Assembly (NCBI GenBank): GCA_029547185.1 | Contig: JAKPPU010000032.1 | Span: 105,641-169,640 of the forward strand | Origin: Deltaproteobacteria bacterium | GTDB taxonomy: Bacteria > Desulfobacterota > Desulfomonilia > UBA1062 | Reading direction: 5' to 3' | Length of the DNA: 64,000 nt | Shown: positions 26,037 to 34,549 of the stretch, piece by piece | Numbering within the stretch: the stretch's first letter is position 1 | Layout of the letters: each line of letters opens with the position of its first letter | Notes under the pieces: model-generated | The model's input: the letters and a program-made list of their open reading frames with translations, nothing else | Told to the model about the DNA's origin: nothing | Database searches by the model: none | Translations under genes and position numbers: made by a program

Positions 26037-26480
26037 TTACACGGGCGTGGGTATGAGGTAGTAGTTGCAGCTCGAGCTCGACACCACGGTGCCGTTTACA
26101 TCGGTCACGCTCATCTCGAGGATCCAGTCGCCCCTGCCCCGCTCCACGACAGGGGCCAGACGGGCTTCGGCCTCGTCCGGACCGAGGAAGAGCTCGCAGG
26201 CTATGTCGGTCAGGGCCGGTTTGAGGAAGCGGATGCTCATGCCTTTATTGACCGGCACGAAGCGCTCGATGCCGTAGGTGGCCATGAAGAGGGCAGCGCC
26301 TGCGACTTCCATGAGCATGAAGTGGGTGCCCGCATAGACGATTCCCACATGGTTGAGGTGCCTTGCTGCGGGCACCGAGAGCCTGACGTGCCCCTTCTCG
26401 AAGATCTCCACCGCAAGCCCGCTGTCCTTTACCCACGGGATGGTCTCGGTAATGGCACTGCGCAAAGAGTCCATGTCCAT
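26037..26480 (-). CDS. Hotdog-fold thioesterase-like protein (PaaI/DUF4442 type)
   Basis: 147 residues with a single hotdog fold: HLNHVGIVYAGTHFMLMEVAG forms the central helix with a polar/acidic residue in the usual catalytic place, followed by strand repeats ending in SSSCNYYLI. Probably hydrolyses an acyl-CoA; the substrate is unknown. Converges on arnD with only five bases between stops, so it is not part of the arn operon. Confidence 0.7.
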   Translation of the reverse strand: MDMDSLRSAITETIPWVKDSGLAVEIFEKGHVRLSVPAARHLNHVGIVYAGTHFMLMEVAGAALFMATYGIERFVPVNKGMSIRFLKPALTDIACELFLGPDEAEARLAPVVERGRGDWILEMSVTDVNGTVVSSSSCNYYLIPTPV

Positions 26481-26518
26481 CGGCGTTCCCCCCGGCCCGG
26501 CTCGTACTGACCAGCCCT

Positions 26519-28549
26519 TTATTGATCCTGCTGCTGATATTCGAAGGCGCCCATGTCGGCCGCCCTGCCGACTATCCTGGGCATCCCGTCGAAATCCGTT
26601 TCAGGAAGCGAAGGCGCGCTGCTCGACCCTGCATCGATGCACGGAGATCCGTCCTGCAGATGGAGATCGCCGCTGCTTTGGTCGGCAAAGCGAGGATCCA
26701 GGCTGATATTGTGCCTGTCGGCATCGTTCTCGAAGCCGCTCTGGCCTATGTCGCTGTAGGTGAGGGTGCATTCGCTGCCGCAGTAAATCTCGCTGTAGTA
26801 CGGGGCCGAGTCTCCCCAGAGGATGCAGTTCGTGATGGACGAGGTTGCCGACGAGTCGTTGTAGATTGCCCCTCCCTTTGCGTATCCGCTCGGAGAAGAT
26901 GCCGTGTTCGAGGTGAAGGTGCAGTTCGTTATCACCGGGCTTCCGGACTGGTTGAATACGGCCCCGCCCTTGCCCCAGCTCGTGCCCGAGGCCGCATTGT
27001 TCGTGAATATGCAGTCGGTGATGACAGGCGAGCCCGCATCGTTGCAGATGGCCCCGCCCAATGCATAGTCCCCGCCGGCGCTGTTGCCGTCGAAGACGCA
27101 CCTCTGGATGACGGGCCCGCTCTGGTAGCTGAATATCGCGCCGCCGGCTCCGGTCGAGCACCCGGCGTGGTTGGCCGTGAAGACGCAGTCCGTGATGACG
27201 GGATACGACTGACTGATGTACAGTGCCCCTCCGTAATTGTTTTCCGCTCCGGTCGAGAGGTTACCCGAAAATACGCAGTTCGTGATGCGGGGAGATCCCA
27301 GCCGTATGTACATCCCGCCTCCTGTGCTGCTTGCTGCGGCAAGGGTGGAATTGTTCTCGATCCGGCAGTTTCTGATGGACGGCGAGCAGGTGATGACGGC
27401 TATTCCTCCCCCGCCCGTATCGGCTGAAGAGGGAGTTCCGCCGCGCACCGTGATGCCGTCGATGGATGTGGTATCCGTGTCGACCGTGATGCACCTGCCC
27501 GCGTTTCCGCCGTCGATGATGGTCTGGTAGCTTTCCGTCGGCAGCAGACCTTCATGTGCGAAGTCCCATCGCCGGGTGAAATCCGATTTCCAGCCGCCTT
27601 CGATGAATTCCCAGGCATCGAGAGAGATGTTCTCGAGGTATGTTCCCCCTGCGATGTGGATGATCACAGGCCTTTCCTCCGTGCCCCGGGCAACGTCGAT
27701 GGCATGGCCGATCGTTGCGAAGGGCGAGGAGGAGGACCCGTCGTTTTCATCGCTTCCGGCCGGGGCAGGGGCCACGAAGTACTGGTCAGCGATCGTGATG
27801 GTCACCACGGCGGTTGCCGTTCCGCCGTTGCCGTCGGAGATCGAGTAGGTGAAGCTGTCCGTCTCCGAAGCGCTCCTGCCGTCGTGGGTGTAGCGGAAGG
27901 TGCCGTCTTCGTTGAGCGTCAGCGTTCCGTATCTCGGAGCAATCACCGGGGTCGTGTCGGCGGTCAGGGTCTGGCCCTCGGGGTCGAAATCGTTCCAGAG
28001 CACGCTCGTATCGCCTGTGCTGAGGACGTCCACGCTCCTGCCCCAGCTCACGACAGCCTGGTCATCCGAGGCGACGGGGTTCTGGTTTTCTTCCGGCGGA
28101 ATCGGTCCGTTCAGGGGAATCGTTCCGATGTCGTTCGTCCGGCCTCCATAGACCGTAACGCCGGACCTTTCGCCCCAGTACGTTATTGCGCCGTTCGCAT
28201 TCCTGCACCAGAGGCGCACGGTCCGGTTGACGCCCCTGGGTACCGATTCGATCGTGCCTTCGCGGACATCACACGGCCAGGTCGGGCCGCTCATGATGAG
28301 AACGCCGTTCTCATCGAGCACCTCTGCCTGCACGGTCACGACCCCCGATGCTTCGCAGTCGATGGGAGGCCCGGCCGCCTCCGCTCTCACCAGCTCTCCC
28401 GAGGAGATCTCGAGGGAAAATGCAATGGAGCCGGTATCGGAAGCATTATCTGAAGCGCTGTCCGAGGAACCGCTGCACGAAGACAGGAATACCATGACCG
28501 AAAACAGCAAAGCATTGAAGGCTATATGATGCTTCATATCTCTATTCAC
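26519..28549 (-). CDS. Surface lipoprotein with cadherin-like and right-handed beta-helix domains
   Basis: About 676 residues. Signal peptide with lipobox LSSC, then a Ser/Asp-rich spacer; a beta-sandwich region; a cadherin/VCBS-type repeat (NPVASDDQAVVSWG to FRYTHDGRSASETDSFTYSISDGNGG); then a long parallel beta-helix of imperfect ~30-residue repeats (SPVITDCIFTNN, SPVITNCTFTSN, GPVIQRCVFDGN) and a C-terminal CIDAG/DFDGMPR motif common in such proteins. It is probably outer-membrane-anchored and surface-exposed, binding or cleaving polysaccharide; no catalytic residues can be assigned. Three tandem GTG codons precede an ATG; the third GTG is chosen because GAGGAG lies five bases upstream. 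Confidence 0.8.
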   Translation of the reverse strand: MNRDMKHHIAFNALLFSVMVFLSSCSGSSDSASDNASDTGSIAFSLEISSGELVRAEAAGPPIDCEASGVVTVQAEVLDENGVLIMSGPTWPCDVREGTIESVPRGVNRTVRLWCRNANGAITYWGERSGVTVYGGRTNDIGTIPLNGPIPPEENQNPVASDDQAVVSWGRSVDVLSTGDTSVLWNDFDPEGQTLTADTTPVIAPRYGTLTLNEDGTFRYTHDGRSASETDSFTYSISDGNGGTATAVVTITIADQYFVAPAPAGSDENDGSSSSPFATIGHAIDVARGTEERPVIIHIAGGTYLENISLDAWEFIEGGWKSDFTRRWDFAHEGLLPTESYQTIIDGGNAGRCITVDTDTTSIDGITVRGGTPSSADTGGGGIAVITCSPSIRNCRIENNSTLAAASSTGGGMYIRLGSPRITNCVFSGNLSTGAENNYGGALYISQSYPVITDCVFTANHAGCSTGAGGAIFSYQSGPVIQRCVFDGNSAGGDYALGGAICNDAGSPVITDCIFTNNAASGTSWGKGGAVFNQSGSPVITNCTFTSNTASSPSGYAKGGAIYNDSSATSSITNCILWGDSAPYYSEIYCGSECTLTYSDIGQSGFENDADRHNISLDPRFADQSSGDLHLQDGSPCIDAGSSSAPSLPETDFDGMPRIVGRAADMGAFEYQQQDQ

Positions 28550-28741
28550 CACCACTCCTCTGAAAAAACCGTCTCTTGGTCAGAGCCGAATACGTATCCC
28601 GAGGGAGATGTTGTAAATTAAAGCAAAAACCATGCAACGGTGTGTTTCTGAAATAAGTCATATTTATTCCAATGGGATACGACCATGTATCCCAGCTCGT
28701 GGATGAAATTTTCCGAGTCGGATTACGAAAAACATTCTCCT

Positions 28742-28763
28742 TGTGGGAAATAAATTTCCCACA
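28742..28763. repeat. 22-nt perfect inverted repeat (arms TGTGGGAAAT / ATTTCCCACA)
   Basis: 10-bp arms around AA, in the 280-bp region downstream of the beta-barrel gene and upstream of the lipoprotein gene (both minus strand). It could be a terminator without a strong U-tract, or an operator. The rest of the region shows nothing I can name. Confidence 0.4.
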
Positions 28764-28827
28764 GCGGGATGCCCATTCCCGTCTTTGCAGCCGAATCCCT
28801 GCGCACGTGAGGCCGTGCGCTTTACGG

Positions 28828-29964
28828 TCAGAATTTCTTGCTGACGAGGGCCGACAGGCTTATTCCGTAATACGTCACGTCCTCATCCGGATGGTACCAG
28901 TTCTCCTCGTCAGCCATCACGAATCCCTCTATGCCGAGCGAGCCCGTGAGGTTTTCGGCAAGGATCCTGTCGATCCCGCAGCCGAGCGTGGCCTTCTCCC
29001 GCTTCCCGGCGAAGTTGGGAGAGTCTTCTGGGTAGTCGTTCTCTCCGATGTAGAGGAGCACGAGGGAGGCTTTCAGGGCCGTCTTCGCATCCGTGCGATA
29101 CCGGTAGGCAAGCCCTGCGTTGAACTCATTGCCGTGGCTCTTGCGGTCCTCGGTGACGATGGGAAGCGTCGGTCCGTCGCTCAGCCTGCTCTTGTCCCTG
29201 AAGATCCCGGTTACGGTGAATGCAAGGTCCCATGTGTCCCGGCTGTAGCTCAGGCCCGTGCCGATGAGCCTGACATCACCCTCCTGGTAGAAGTCTTCGC
29301 CGTGGACCGTGTCTTTTGAATAGTGGATATACTGGGCGAAGAGCCTTGCGAGCAGATTGGGCGACAGCTCGCGATCGATCTCGGCTGTCACCGTGACGAG
29401 GTCGCCCGGGTCGTAGTCTTTGATCTCGAAGTTGTAGTCGTACTCTCCCTTCCAGGTGTACCCCACGCCCACACCCGCTGTCCAACCGTCCCATTCCTTT
29501 GCGAGCACGATCGTGGGATTGATGTTGAAACCCTCTCCGAAGTACGGGATGGAGAAGAGGTCGGGCGGCACGAGGAGGGTCATCTGGCTCTGCGTGAGAT
29601 CGGTATGGCCGGTGGGCAGGTTGAACCCGAGCCCGAACAGGACGTCGAGGGGCAGCTTGTCGTACAGCCGGTAGGAGAGATTGAGCTTGGTATCGGACAT
29701 CTGGCTTAAACTGCGGCGTTTGCCGTCCTCGGGGTTTACCTGGGTGAACATGTAGGCGCCGAGGACGGAGACGGTGAAATCACTGCGTGATGCGGCGACC
29801 TTGACCGGGACATAGAACTGTGTGCCGGAAGCATCGTCGTTGCTGCCCCACCATTCGTAGTGCAGTCCGCTCCGGGCGCTCACCTGCGTCTTGTCTTCTG
29901 CCGGACAGCTCGTGCCCGCAAGGATTGCTGCAACCGCGATCAACACGGAAAGATGTTTCTTCAT
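28828..29964 (-). CDS. Outer-membrane beta-barrel protein
   Basis: 378 residues with a cleavable signal peptide (HLSVLIAVAAILAGTSCPAE) and alternating hydrophobic/polar strands throughout (FTVSVLGAYMF, LDVLFGLGFNLPTG, WTAGVGVGYTW), ending in an aromatic residue (SALVSKKF), the BAM recognition signature. It resembles transporter-type OMPs of the 'MetA-pathway phenol degradation' group, but specificity cannot be read. No partner transporter is adjacent. Confidence 0.75.
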   Translation of the reverse strand: MKKHLSVLIAVAAILAGTSCPAEDKTQVSARSGLHYEWWGSNDDASGTQFYVPVKVAASRSDFTVSVLGAYMFTQVNPEDGKRRSLSQMSDTKLNLSYRLYDKLPLDVLFGLGFNLPTGHTDLTQSQMTLLVPPDLFSIPYFGEGFNINPTIVLAKEWDGWTAGVGVGYTWKGEYDYNFEIKDYDPGDLVTVTAEIDRELSPNLLARLFAQYIHYSKDTVHGEDFYQEGDVRLIGTGLSYSRDTWDLAFTVTGIFRDKSRLSDGPTLPIVTEDRKSHGNEFNAGLAYRYRTDAKTALKASLVLLYIGENDYPEDSPNFAGKREKATLGCGIDRILAENLTGSLGIEGFVMADEENWYHPDEDVTYYGISLSALVSKKF

Positions 29965-30058
29965 GGCCTTTATGCCCCTTTCACTTCAAGTCCCAGCCGG
30001 ATCACCTTCCGGCATGGGGGAATATGCCGTACCATGGATTCATTGCATCCTCTTATGC

Positions 30059-30991
30059 TCACCACCGGACGCGGATATTGCCGATCGGACTCTCCGGAGG
30101 GATAGGGATATCCCCGGGATTCCCTCGTCTGAGCTCGGAAACGTCGGGGGTGAGGGTACTCGTATGCGACGTCTGCTCCTGAAGGCTTTCGGCCAGGGCC
30201 TTGCTCTTCTTTCCCTTGCCGGCAAGGTTGAGGCGGACGAGCTCTGCCAGTGCGTCGCTGGCGGGAGTGAGCCCGGGGTCCCTCGCGAGGGCTTTGCGGT
30301 AGAAACCTTCTGCACAGAGGTAATCACCCTTGTCCGAGCAGTCGAGGGCGGAGAACAGGAAGACGAGCGCCTGGGCGTCCCGGGAAAGGGGTTTCTGGAG
30401 CTCGGCCTTTTTCTCCGGTGTAAGCTTGACGTTGAGTATTTCGACGATCTGGAAGAGGAGCTTCTTCTCGAGCTCGAAGACCTGATCGAGCATGCCTTCT
30501 GCTGTGGGCCTTCCGAGCGTGCTCGAATCCGGCACGCTCACCACGCCCGAGTTTATCCTGATGTCGGCCTTTTCCGCCTTGTCGAGATCACCGCCCACGA
30601 GGTAGCGGGCCTGGAGCAGCCTGCCCACCCGGGGTGCGCTCTCGCGGGTGACGATGCCGGATTTCCCCAGCCCCAGCTCCTCCACCAGCGCCTGGAGCTT
30701 CACCCGCTCGACGAGCTGGATATTCCCGACCTTTGCGAGATCGGTCATGAGCATGAAGGAAAGGCCCTTCTGGAGCGGGTCGTTCCCGGGCGAGCCGGAT
30801 ACGTTCCGGAAGTAGAGAACTGCGAGGGTGTTCCCTGCAGGGGCCGCATCCAGGGATCGTTCCTGGCTCACGGCCTGCCTGGCCCATGCCCTGACATCCT
30901 CGGTCACCACCTGTCCGGCCCGGGAACTGCCTGTCAATGTAAACAGGATCAGCCATACGGAAAAAAGAGAAACAGCCATGATTTTTTTCAT
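30059..30991 (-). CDS. Exported CsgG/FlgO-like protein with TPR-like C-terminus
   Basis: 310 residues with a Sec signal peptide. Residues ~45-190 match the CsgG/penicillin-binding-activator LpoB fold: TLAVLYFRNVSG, LMTDLAKVGNIQLVERVKLQALVEELGLGKSG (its hallmark segment), then ARYLVGGDL. The C-terminal part has a TPR-like helix pair (GDYLCAEGFYRKALARDPGL). Probably a periplasmic or outer-membrane assembly factor. Same strand as the beta-barrel gene, 94 bp upstream, so they may be cotranscribed. Confidence 0.7.
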   Translation of the reverse strand: MKKIMAVSLFSVWLILFTLTGSSRAGQVVTEDVRAWARQAVSQERSLDAAPAGNTLAVLYFRNVSGSPGNDPLQKGLSFMLMTDLAKVGNIQLVERVKLQALVEELGLGKSGIVTRESAPRVGRLLQARYLVGGDLDKAEKADIRINSGVVSVPDSSTLGRPTAEGMLDQVFELEKKLLFQIVEILNVKLTPEKKAELQKPLSRDAQALVFLFSALDCSDKGDYLCAEGFYRKALARDPGLTPASDALAELVRLNLAGKGKKSKALAESLQEQTSHTSTLTPDVSELRRGNPGDIPIPPESPIGNIRVRW

Positions 30992-31302
30992 AGGATCAGC
31001 CCTTTTTAGTGAGATTATTGGCCTGAAGGGGAGAATGCAAAGGCCCTGCCCGCATACGTCCTTTCCCTATCGATCGGGCATGCTGCCCGGGATTTCCTGT
31101 GAGCCTGATTCAGGCGGGTATCCCGTGAGGAAGTGTCTTTGAGAACCTGCAATGAAAATATGCCCCCAGCCCCTCGTCGTCCTTCAAGACTATGCCACGT
31201 ACCCAGACCATACTGCGAATACTATTAATATATGCTGGAGATTAATACAGATGCCCTGCATAAGTCAATATAAGACCGGGATATCCGGGGACCTCTGTCC
31301 GG
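30992..31302. other. Intergenic region, no gene seen
   Basis: 311 bp between two minus-strand genes. It presumably contains the promoter of the CsgG-like gene, perhaps in the AT-rich stretch near 31200-31250. Short frames here lack ribosome-binding sites and domain signals. Confidence 0.3.
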
Positions 31303-32190
31303 TCAGACCGGGAGGGAGCTGCCGGGAATCTCGCCCGTGCCCAGGTTCTCTCCCGGTATCTCCTCGATGAGCCTTTCCTTCGACACGGTGCCCTTCGAAT
31401 ATCCGTATGCCGCCTCTATCATGCGGAGCGCCTTTTCCCGTGCGCGGGCAAAGAGCTCGGCCAGGGAGACGACGAGCTCGGGACCGGCCCCGGAGGCGCG
31501 GTACCTCATGGGGTCGTGGAGAGCAGGGCCTTCATCCAGGGCGTTCCCGTAGAACAGGGAGAGGAATTCCCTCTTCTTCGTGACGCCGAGCCTGTGGATG
31601 AGGCTCACGGCCTTGTACGCCGGTATGCTTGCGAACAGGCGATTCAGCAGGAGCTGCTTTGCGAGCGTGGAGCGGATCATGCCCACAGGCACGGAAAAGT
31701 TCCGGCTGACGATGTCTTCGAACACCAGGCCCTTGATGGTGTTCCGGCGAACGAGGGCATAGATGCGCAGGGGGTCTTTGATCTCGATGTCGATGCAGGT
31801 CTCGATGTGGCGGTGGAGGTAAACGGCCTTTTCCCTCTCGACAGGGTCGTCATCGTAATAGTTGCCGCTCAGTGCATTGATCACGGGGTGAAACACGATG
31901 TCCAGGGCGCAGTGAGAAATATATCCGAGTATGAAGGTGATGTCTCTTTGCGTCCTGGCCTCGTCGAGCACACTCAGGATCATCGTATTCGTGGGCGCGC
32001 CGTCTTTGCCGTGAATGACCTCGGAGATGTTTTCTATGGATGGATCCCGACCGTAGAAGAACGTGTCCGGAATGAACGATCCCAGATGGTATTCGTCGAT
32101 GCCCTGGGAGATGTCCCCGCGCATCGATGCCTCGGGCAGATAATCGAGGAGATCGTGGGCAAACCAGAGGTGGGTGTTTTCCTTGGGCAC
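31303..32190 (-). CDS. Zinc-dependent phospholipase C-like protein
   Basis: 295 residues of the PF00882-type family. Metal-site segments: NTHLWFAHDLLDYL at the N-terminus, GSFIPDTFFYG, and GYISHCALDIVFHPV with the H-x3-D...H-P pattern. No signal peptide, so it is probably cytoplasmic despite the family name. Clostridial members hydrolyse phosphatidylcholine; function in anaerobic Gram-negatives is unknown. Confidence 0.75.
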   Translation of the reverse strand: MPKENTHLWFAHDLLDYLPEASMRGDISQGIDEYHLGSFIPDTFFYGRDPSIENISEVIHGKDGAPTNTMILSVLDEARTQRDITFILGYISHCALDIVFHPVINALSGNYYDDDPVEREKAVYLHRHIETCIDIEIKDPLRIYALVRRNTIKGLVFEDIVSRNFSVPVGMIRSTLAKQLLLNRLFASIPAYKAVSLIHRLGVTKKREFLSLFYGNALDEGPALHDPMRYRASGAGPELVVSLAELFARAREKALRMIEAAYGYSKGTVSKERLIEEIPGENLGTGEIPGSSLPV

Positions 32191-32361
32191 ATTCGCCTCC
32201 TTTGCTTAGTATGAATTTCATAATAAGGCCGAAGGGCCGGCATGTAAACAGGGCGTTCTTTTACATGCCGAAAAATATTTGACTTAAACCCGGAAAACAT
32301 GGAATCAATGGAAGACCGAAGAAATCCTGACCTGTTTTTTTCCAGGGAGAAGGGAGATATC

Positions 32362-33870
32362 ATGAAATCGGAAGCGCGAGAGTCTGACAGGAGAGATCCC
32401 TTTGATCGCATTTTCCATCCGGCCAATATCGCCATCATGGGTGTATCCGCCAAGGGCAACATGTTCGGCACGGGCATCCTCAACGCGCTCGAGGCCATCA
32501 AGTTTTCCGGCACGATCTATGCCGTGAATCCCAAGGGGGGAGAATTCAACGGCAGAAGGATCTACCGGAGCCTCGACGAGATACCCGTCGGAATCGACTT
32601 TGCCATCATAGCGGTCCCGGCGGAGAAAGTGCCCGCAGCCCTCGAGGAGTGCAGGAGAAAGGGCGTGGCGGGCGCCGAGATCCTCTCGGCGGGTTTCTCC
32701 GAGCTCGGAACCGAGGCCGGCAGGAGGCTCGAACAGGAGATCAGGGATATTTCCGCAAAGGGCATCCGGGTCGTGGGACCGAACTGCTTCGGCATCTACT
32801 GCCCCAGGAGCGGGCTCACCCTCCTGCCGGGCCCCGACCTCTCGAGGGAGACCGGTCCGGTGGGCTTCCTGTCCCAGAGCGGCGGCATGTCCATTGACTT
32901 TGCCCACATCGGCAAGTGGATGGGCATCGGCTTCTCGAAGGTGATCAGCTTCGGCAACGGCGCCGACCTGCGTGAGACGGAGCTCCTCGCCTATTTCGGT
33001 GACGATCCCGAAACCGAGGTCATCGCCATGTACATGGAAGGCGTCGACCAAGGAAGAGAGTTCTTTAAAGTCCTTAAAGATGTCGCCTCGCGCAAGCCCG
33101 TGATCATCAACAAGGGAGGACTTTCCGAGGCAGGAAGCAGGGCCGTGGCAAGCCATACCGCCTCGATGGGCGGAAGCGGCACGATCTGGAAATCGGTTCT
33201 CCGGCAGAGCGGGGCCGTCCAGGTGGGCGACCTGTGGGAGATGGCCGAGGCCTGCCTCGCCTTTTCACTGCTGCCCCCGAGGGTGTTCGAGAACATTACC
33301 GTGGCAGGCGGCGGCGGGGCCCTGGGGGTGAGCGCATGCGATATCGCCGAGCAGTTCGGCTTTTCGATTCCCATGCTCGAGCCCCACATCAGCGAGGCCA
33401 TCGTGGAGCACCTGCCCAAGCCCGGGTCGAGCGCAAAGAACCCCATCGATGCGGCGAACCCCTTCACGAGCCCGCAGGCGTACCGGCAGGCGTTCCTCAA
33501 CGCGGCGAAAGACCCGAGGATAGACCTCCAGATCCTCATTCAGCTCCTCTACCATTACAAGGTCCTCGCCATGAGCTTCGGCAACCTGCCCGTCAAGGAC
33601 GTCGCTCCGTACGGAGAGTTTGCGGAAATGGCTTCGGAGGTAACCGCCGCCACGGACAAGCCGGTCGTGGTCGTGATGCCCAACCTGAAGCAGGGAAGGG
33701 AAGCGCTCGATATCGAAGACCTGATCCGTGAGGCGAGGGCGGCCTTCCTGGCCAAGGGCATCCCGGTGTTCAGCGACCTGGGAAACTGCCTCCGGGCCCT
33801 GGCCCACGTGTCTTCGTACTACGCAAGGAGAAAGGCACGCGGTCACGAAGATGCCTGCCGGACTTATTGA
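32362..33870 (+). CDS. NDP-forming acyl-CoA synthetase, alpha (CoA-ligase) subunit
   Basis: 502 residues. An N-terminal CoA-binding Rossmann domain (FHPANIAIMGVSAKGNMFG) is followed by two succinyl-CoA ligase-like flavodoxin domains; the phosphorylatable histidine is in AVASHTASMGGSG. Such proteins make ATP from acyl-CoA, or the reverse, but need an ATP-grasp beta domain, which is neither fused nor encoded next door. ATG chosen behind GGGAGAT; the longer frame adds 21 residues of no evident merit. The PadR gene and a paralogue follow on the same strand. Confidence 0.85.
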   Translation: MKSEARESDRRDPFDRIFHPANIAIMGVSAKGNMFGTGILNALEAIKFSGTIYAVNPKGGEFNGRRIYRSLDEIPVGIDFAIIAVPAEKVPAALEECRRKGVAGAEILSAGFSELGTEAGRRLEQEIRDISAKGIRVVGPNCFGIYCPRSGLTLLPGPDLSRETGPVGFLSQSGGMSIDFAHIGKWMGIGFSKVISFGNGADLRETELLAYFGDDPETEVIAMYMEGVDQGREFFKVLKDVASRKPVIINKGGLSEAGSRAVASHTASMGGSGTIWKSVLRQSGAVQVGDLWEMAEACLAFSLLPPRVFENITVAGGGGALGVSACDIAEQFGFSIPMLEPHISEAIVEHLPKPGSSAKNPIDAANPFTSPQAYRQAFLNAAKDPRIDLQILIQLLYHYKVLAMSFGNLPVKDVAPYGEFAEMASEVTAATDKPVVVVMPNLKQGREALDIEDLIREARAAFLAKGIPVFSDLGNCLRALAHVSSYYARRKARGHEDACRTY

Positions 33871-33955
33871 CATACTTTAGAGAATGTGATATTTTCTCAT
33901 AAAATATAGCTGCAAAAAACTAATTGCCGAAAAAGCACAGAACGGGGTTTTCATC

Positions 33956-34471
33956 ATGGATACGGATCAGATGCTTCTGGGCTTGCTCATGTCCGGCCCC
34001 AAGAGCGGGTACAGGATCAAGAATATCACCGGCAGGCTCATGATGGCCTACAACTTAAGCCTCAATCAGATCTATCCTGCCCTGAGAAAGCTCGAGGCAG
34101 CCGATCTCGTGTGCAAGGAGATCGTCTTCCAGACAGGCAAACCCAACAAGCACGTATATTCGATCACGGAAAAGGGAAAGCAGGAGCTCATGAAGTCTCT
34201 GACATCGCCGCCCGTGCCTGTCGACTACCAGCTCGATTTCCTCGTGAGGGCATTTTTCTTCCGATTCCTCTCCGACGATCAGGTGATCGAGCAGTTCGAG
34301 AAAGAGATCAGCTCGCTCGAGGAGCAGCTCGAAGACCTGAGCGAGATCAAGGATTACGCCGAGCAGACCGGCGATGAGAACGGCAGGTTCATCCACAGGA
34401 CCATTGTTTCCATGATCGAGATGCTCAGGGATGAATACCGTGCCGAGCTTGAAAGAAGGAGGTCTAAGTAG
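33956..34471 (+). CDS. PadR-family transcriptional regulator
   Basis: 171 residues. The N-terminal winged helix has the PadR pattern (LLGLLMSGPKSGYRIKN, QIYPALRKLEAADLV, KHVYSITEKGKQEL), and the C-terminal part is a coiled-coil dimerisation region rich in Glu (EKEISSLEEQLEDLSEI). It lies between two acyl-CoA synthetase subunits on the same strand and probably regulates them in response to an acyl or phenolic ligand (inference). Confidence 0.85.
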   Translation: MDTDQMLLGLLMSGPKSGYRIKNITGRLMMAYNLSLNQIYPALRKLEAADLVCKEIVFQTGKPNKHVYSITEKGKQELMKSLTSPPVPVDYQLDFLVRAFFFRFLSDDQVIEQFEKEISSLEEQLEDLSEIKDYAEQTGDENGRFIHRTIVSMIEMLRDEYRAELERRRSK

Positions 34472-34549
34472 GGCTTTGCCGTATGCAGGGGGTAAAAGCC
34501 CCCGCTTGTTTCCTGGTTTTGAATAAAACGTCTAAGAAGAGGTGCATCG

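Noticed and set aside
26521..28100. Beta-helix repeats read as a DNA tandem-repeat or CRISPR-like array
   Set aside because: The repeats are at protein level, imperfect in DNA and in phase with one reading frame; no constant repeat/spacer structure.
31152..31370. 72-codon plus-strand frame
   Set aside because: No ribosome-binding site or domain; its 3' part overlaps the phospholipase gene in antisense.
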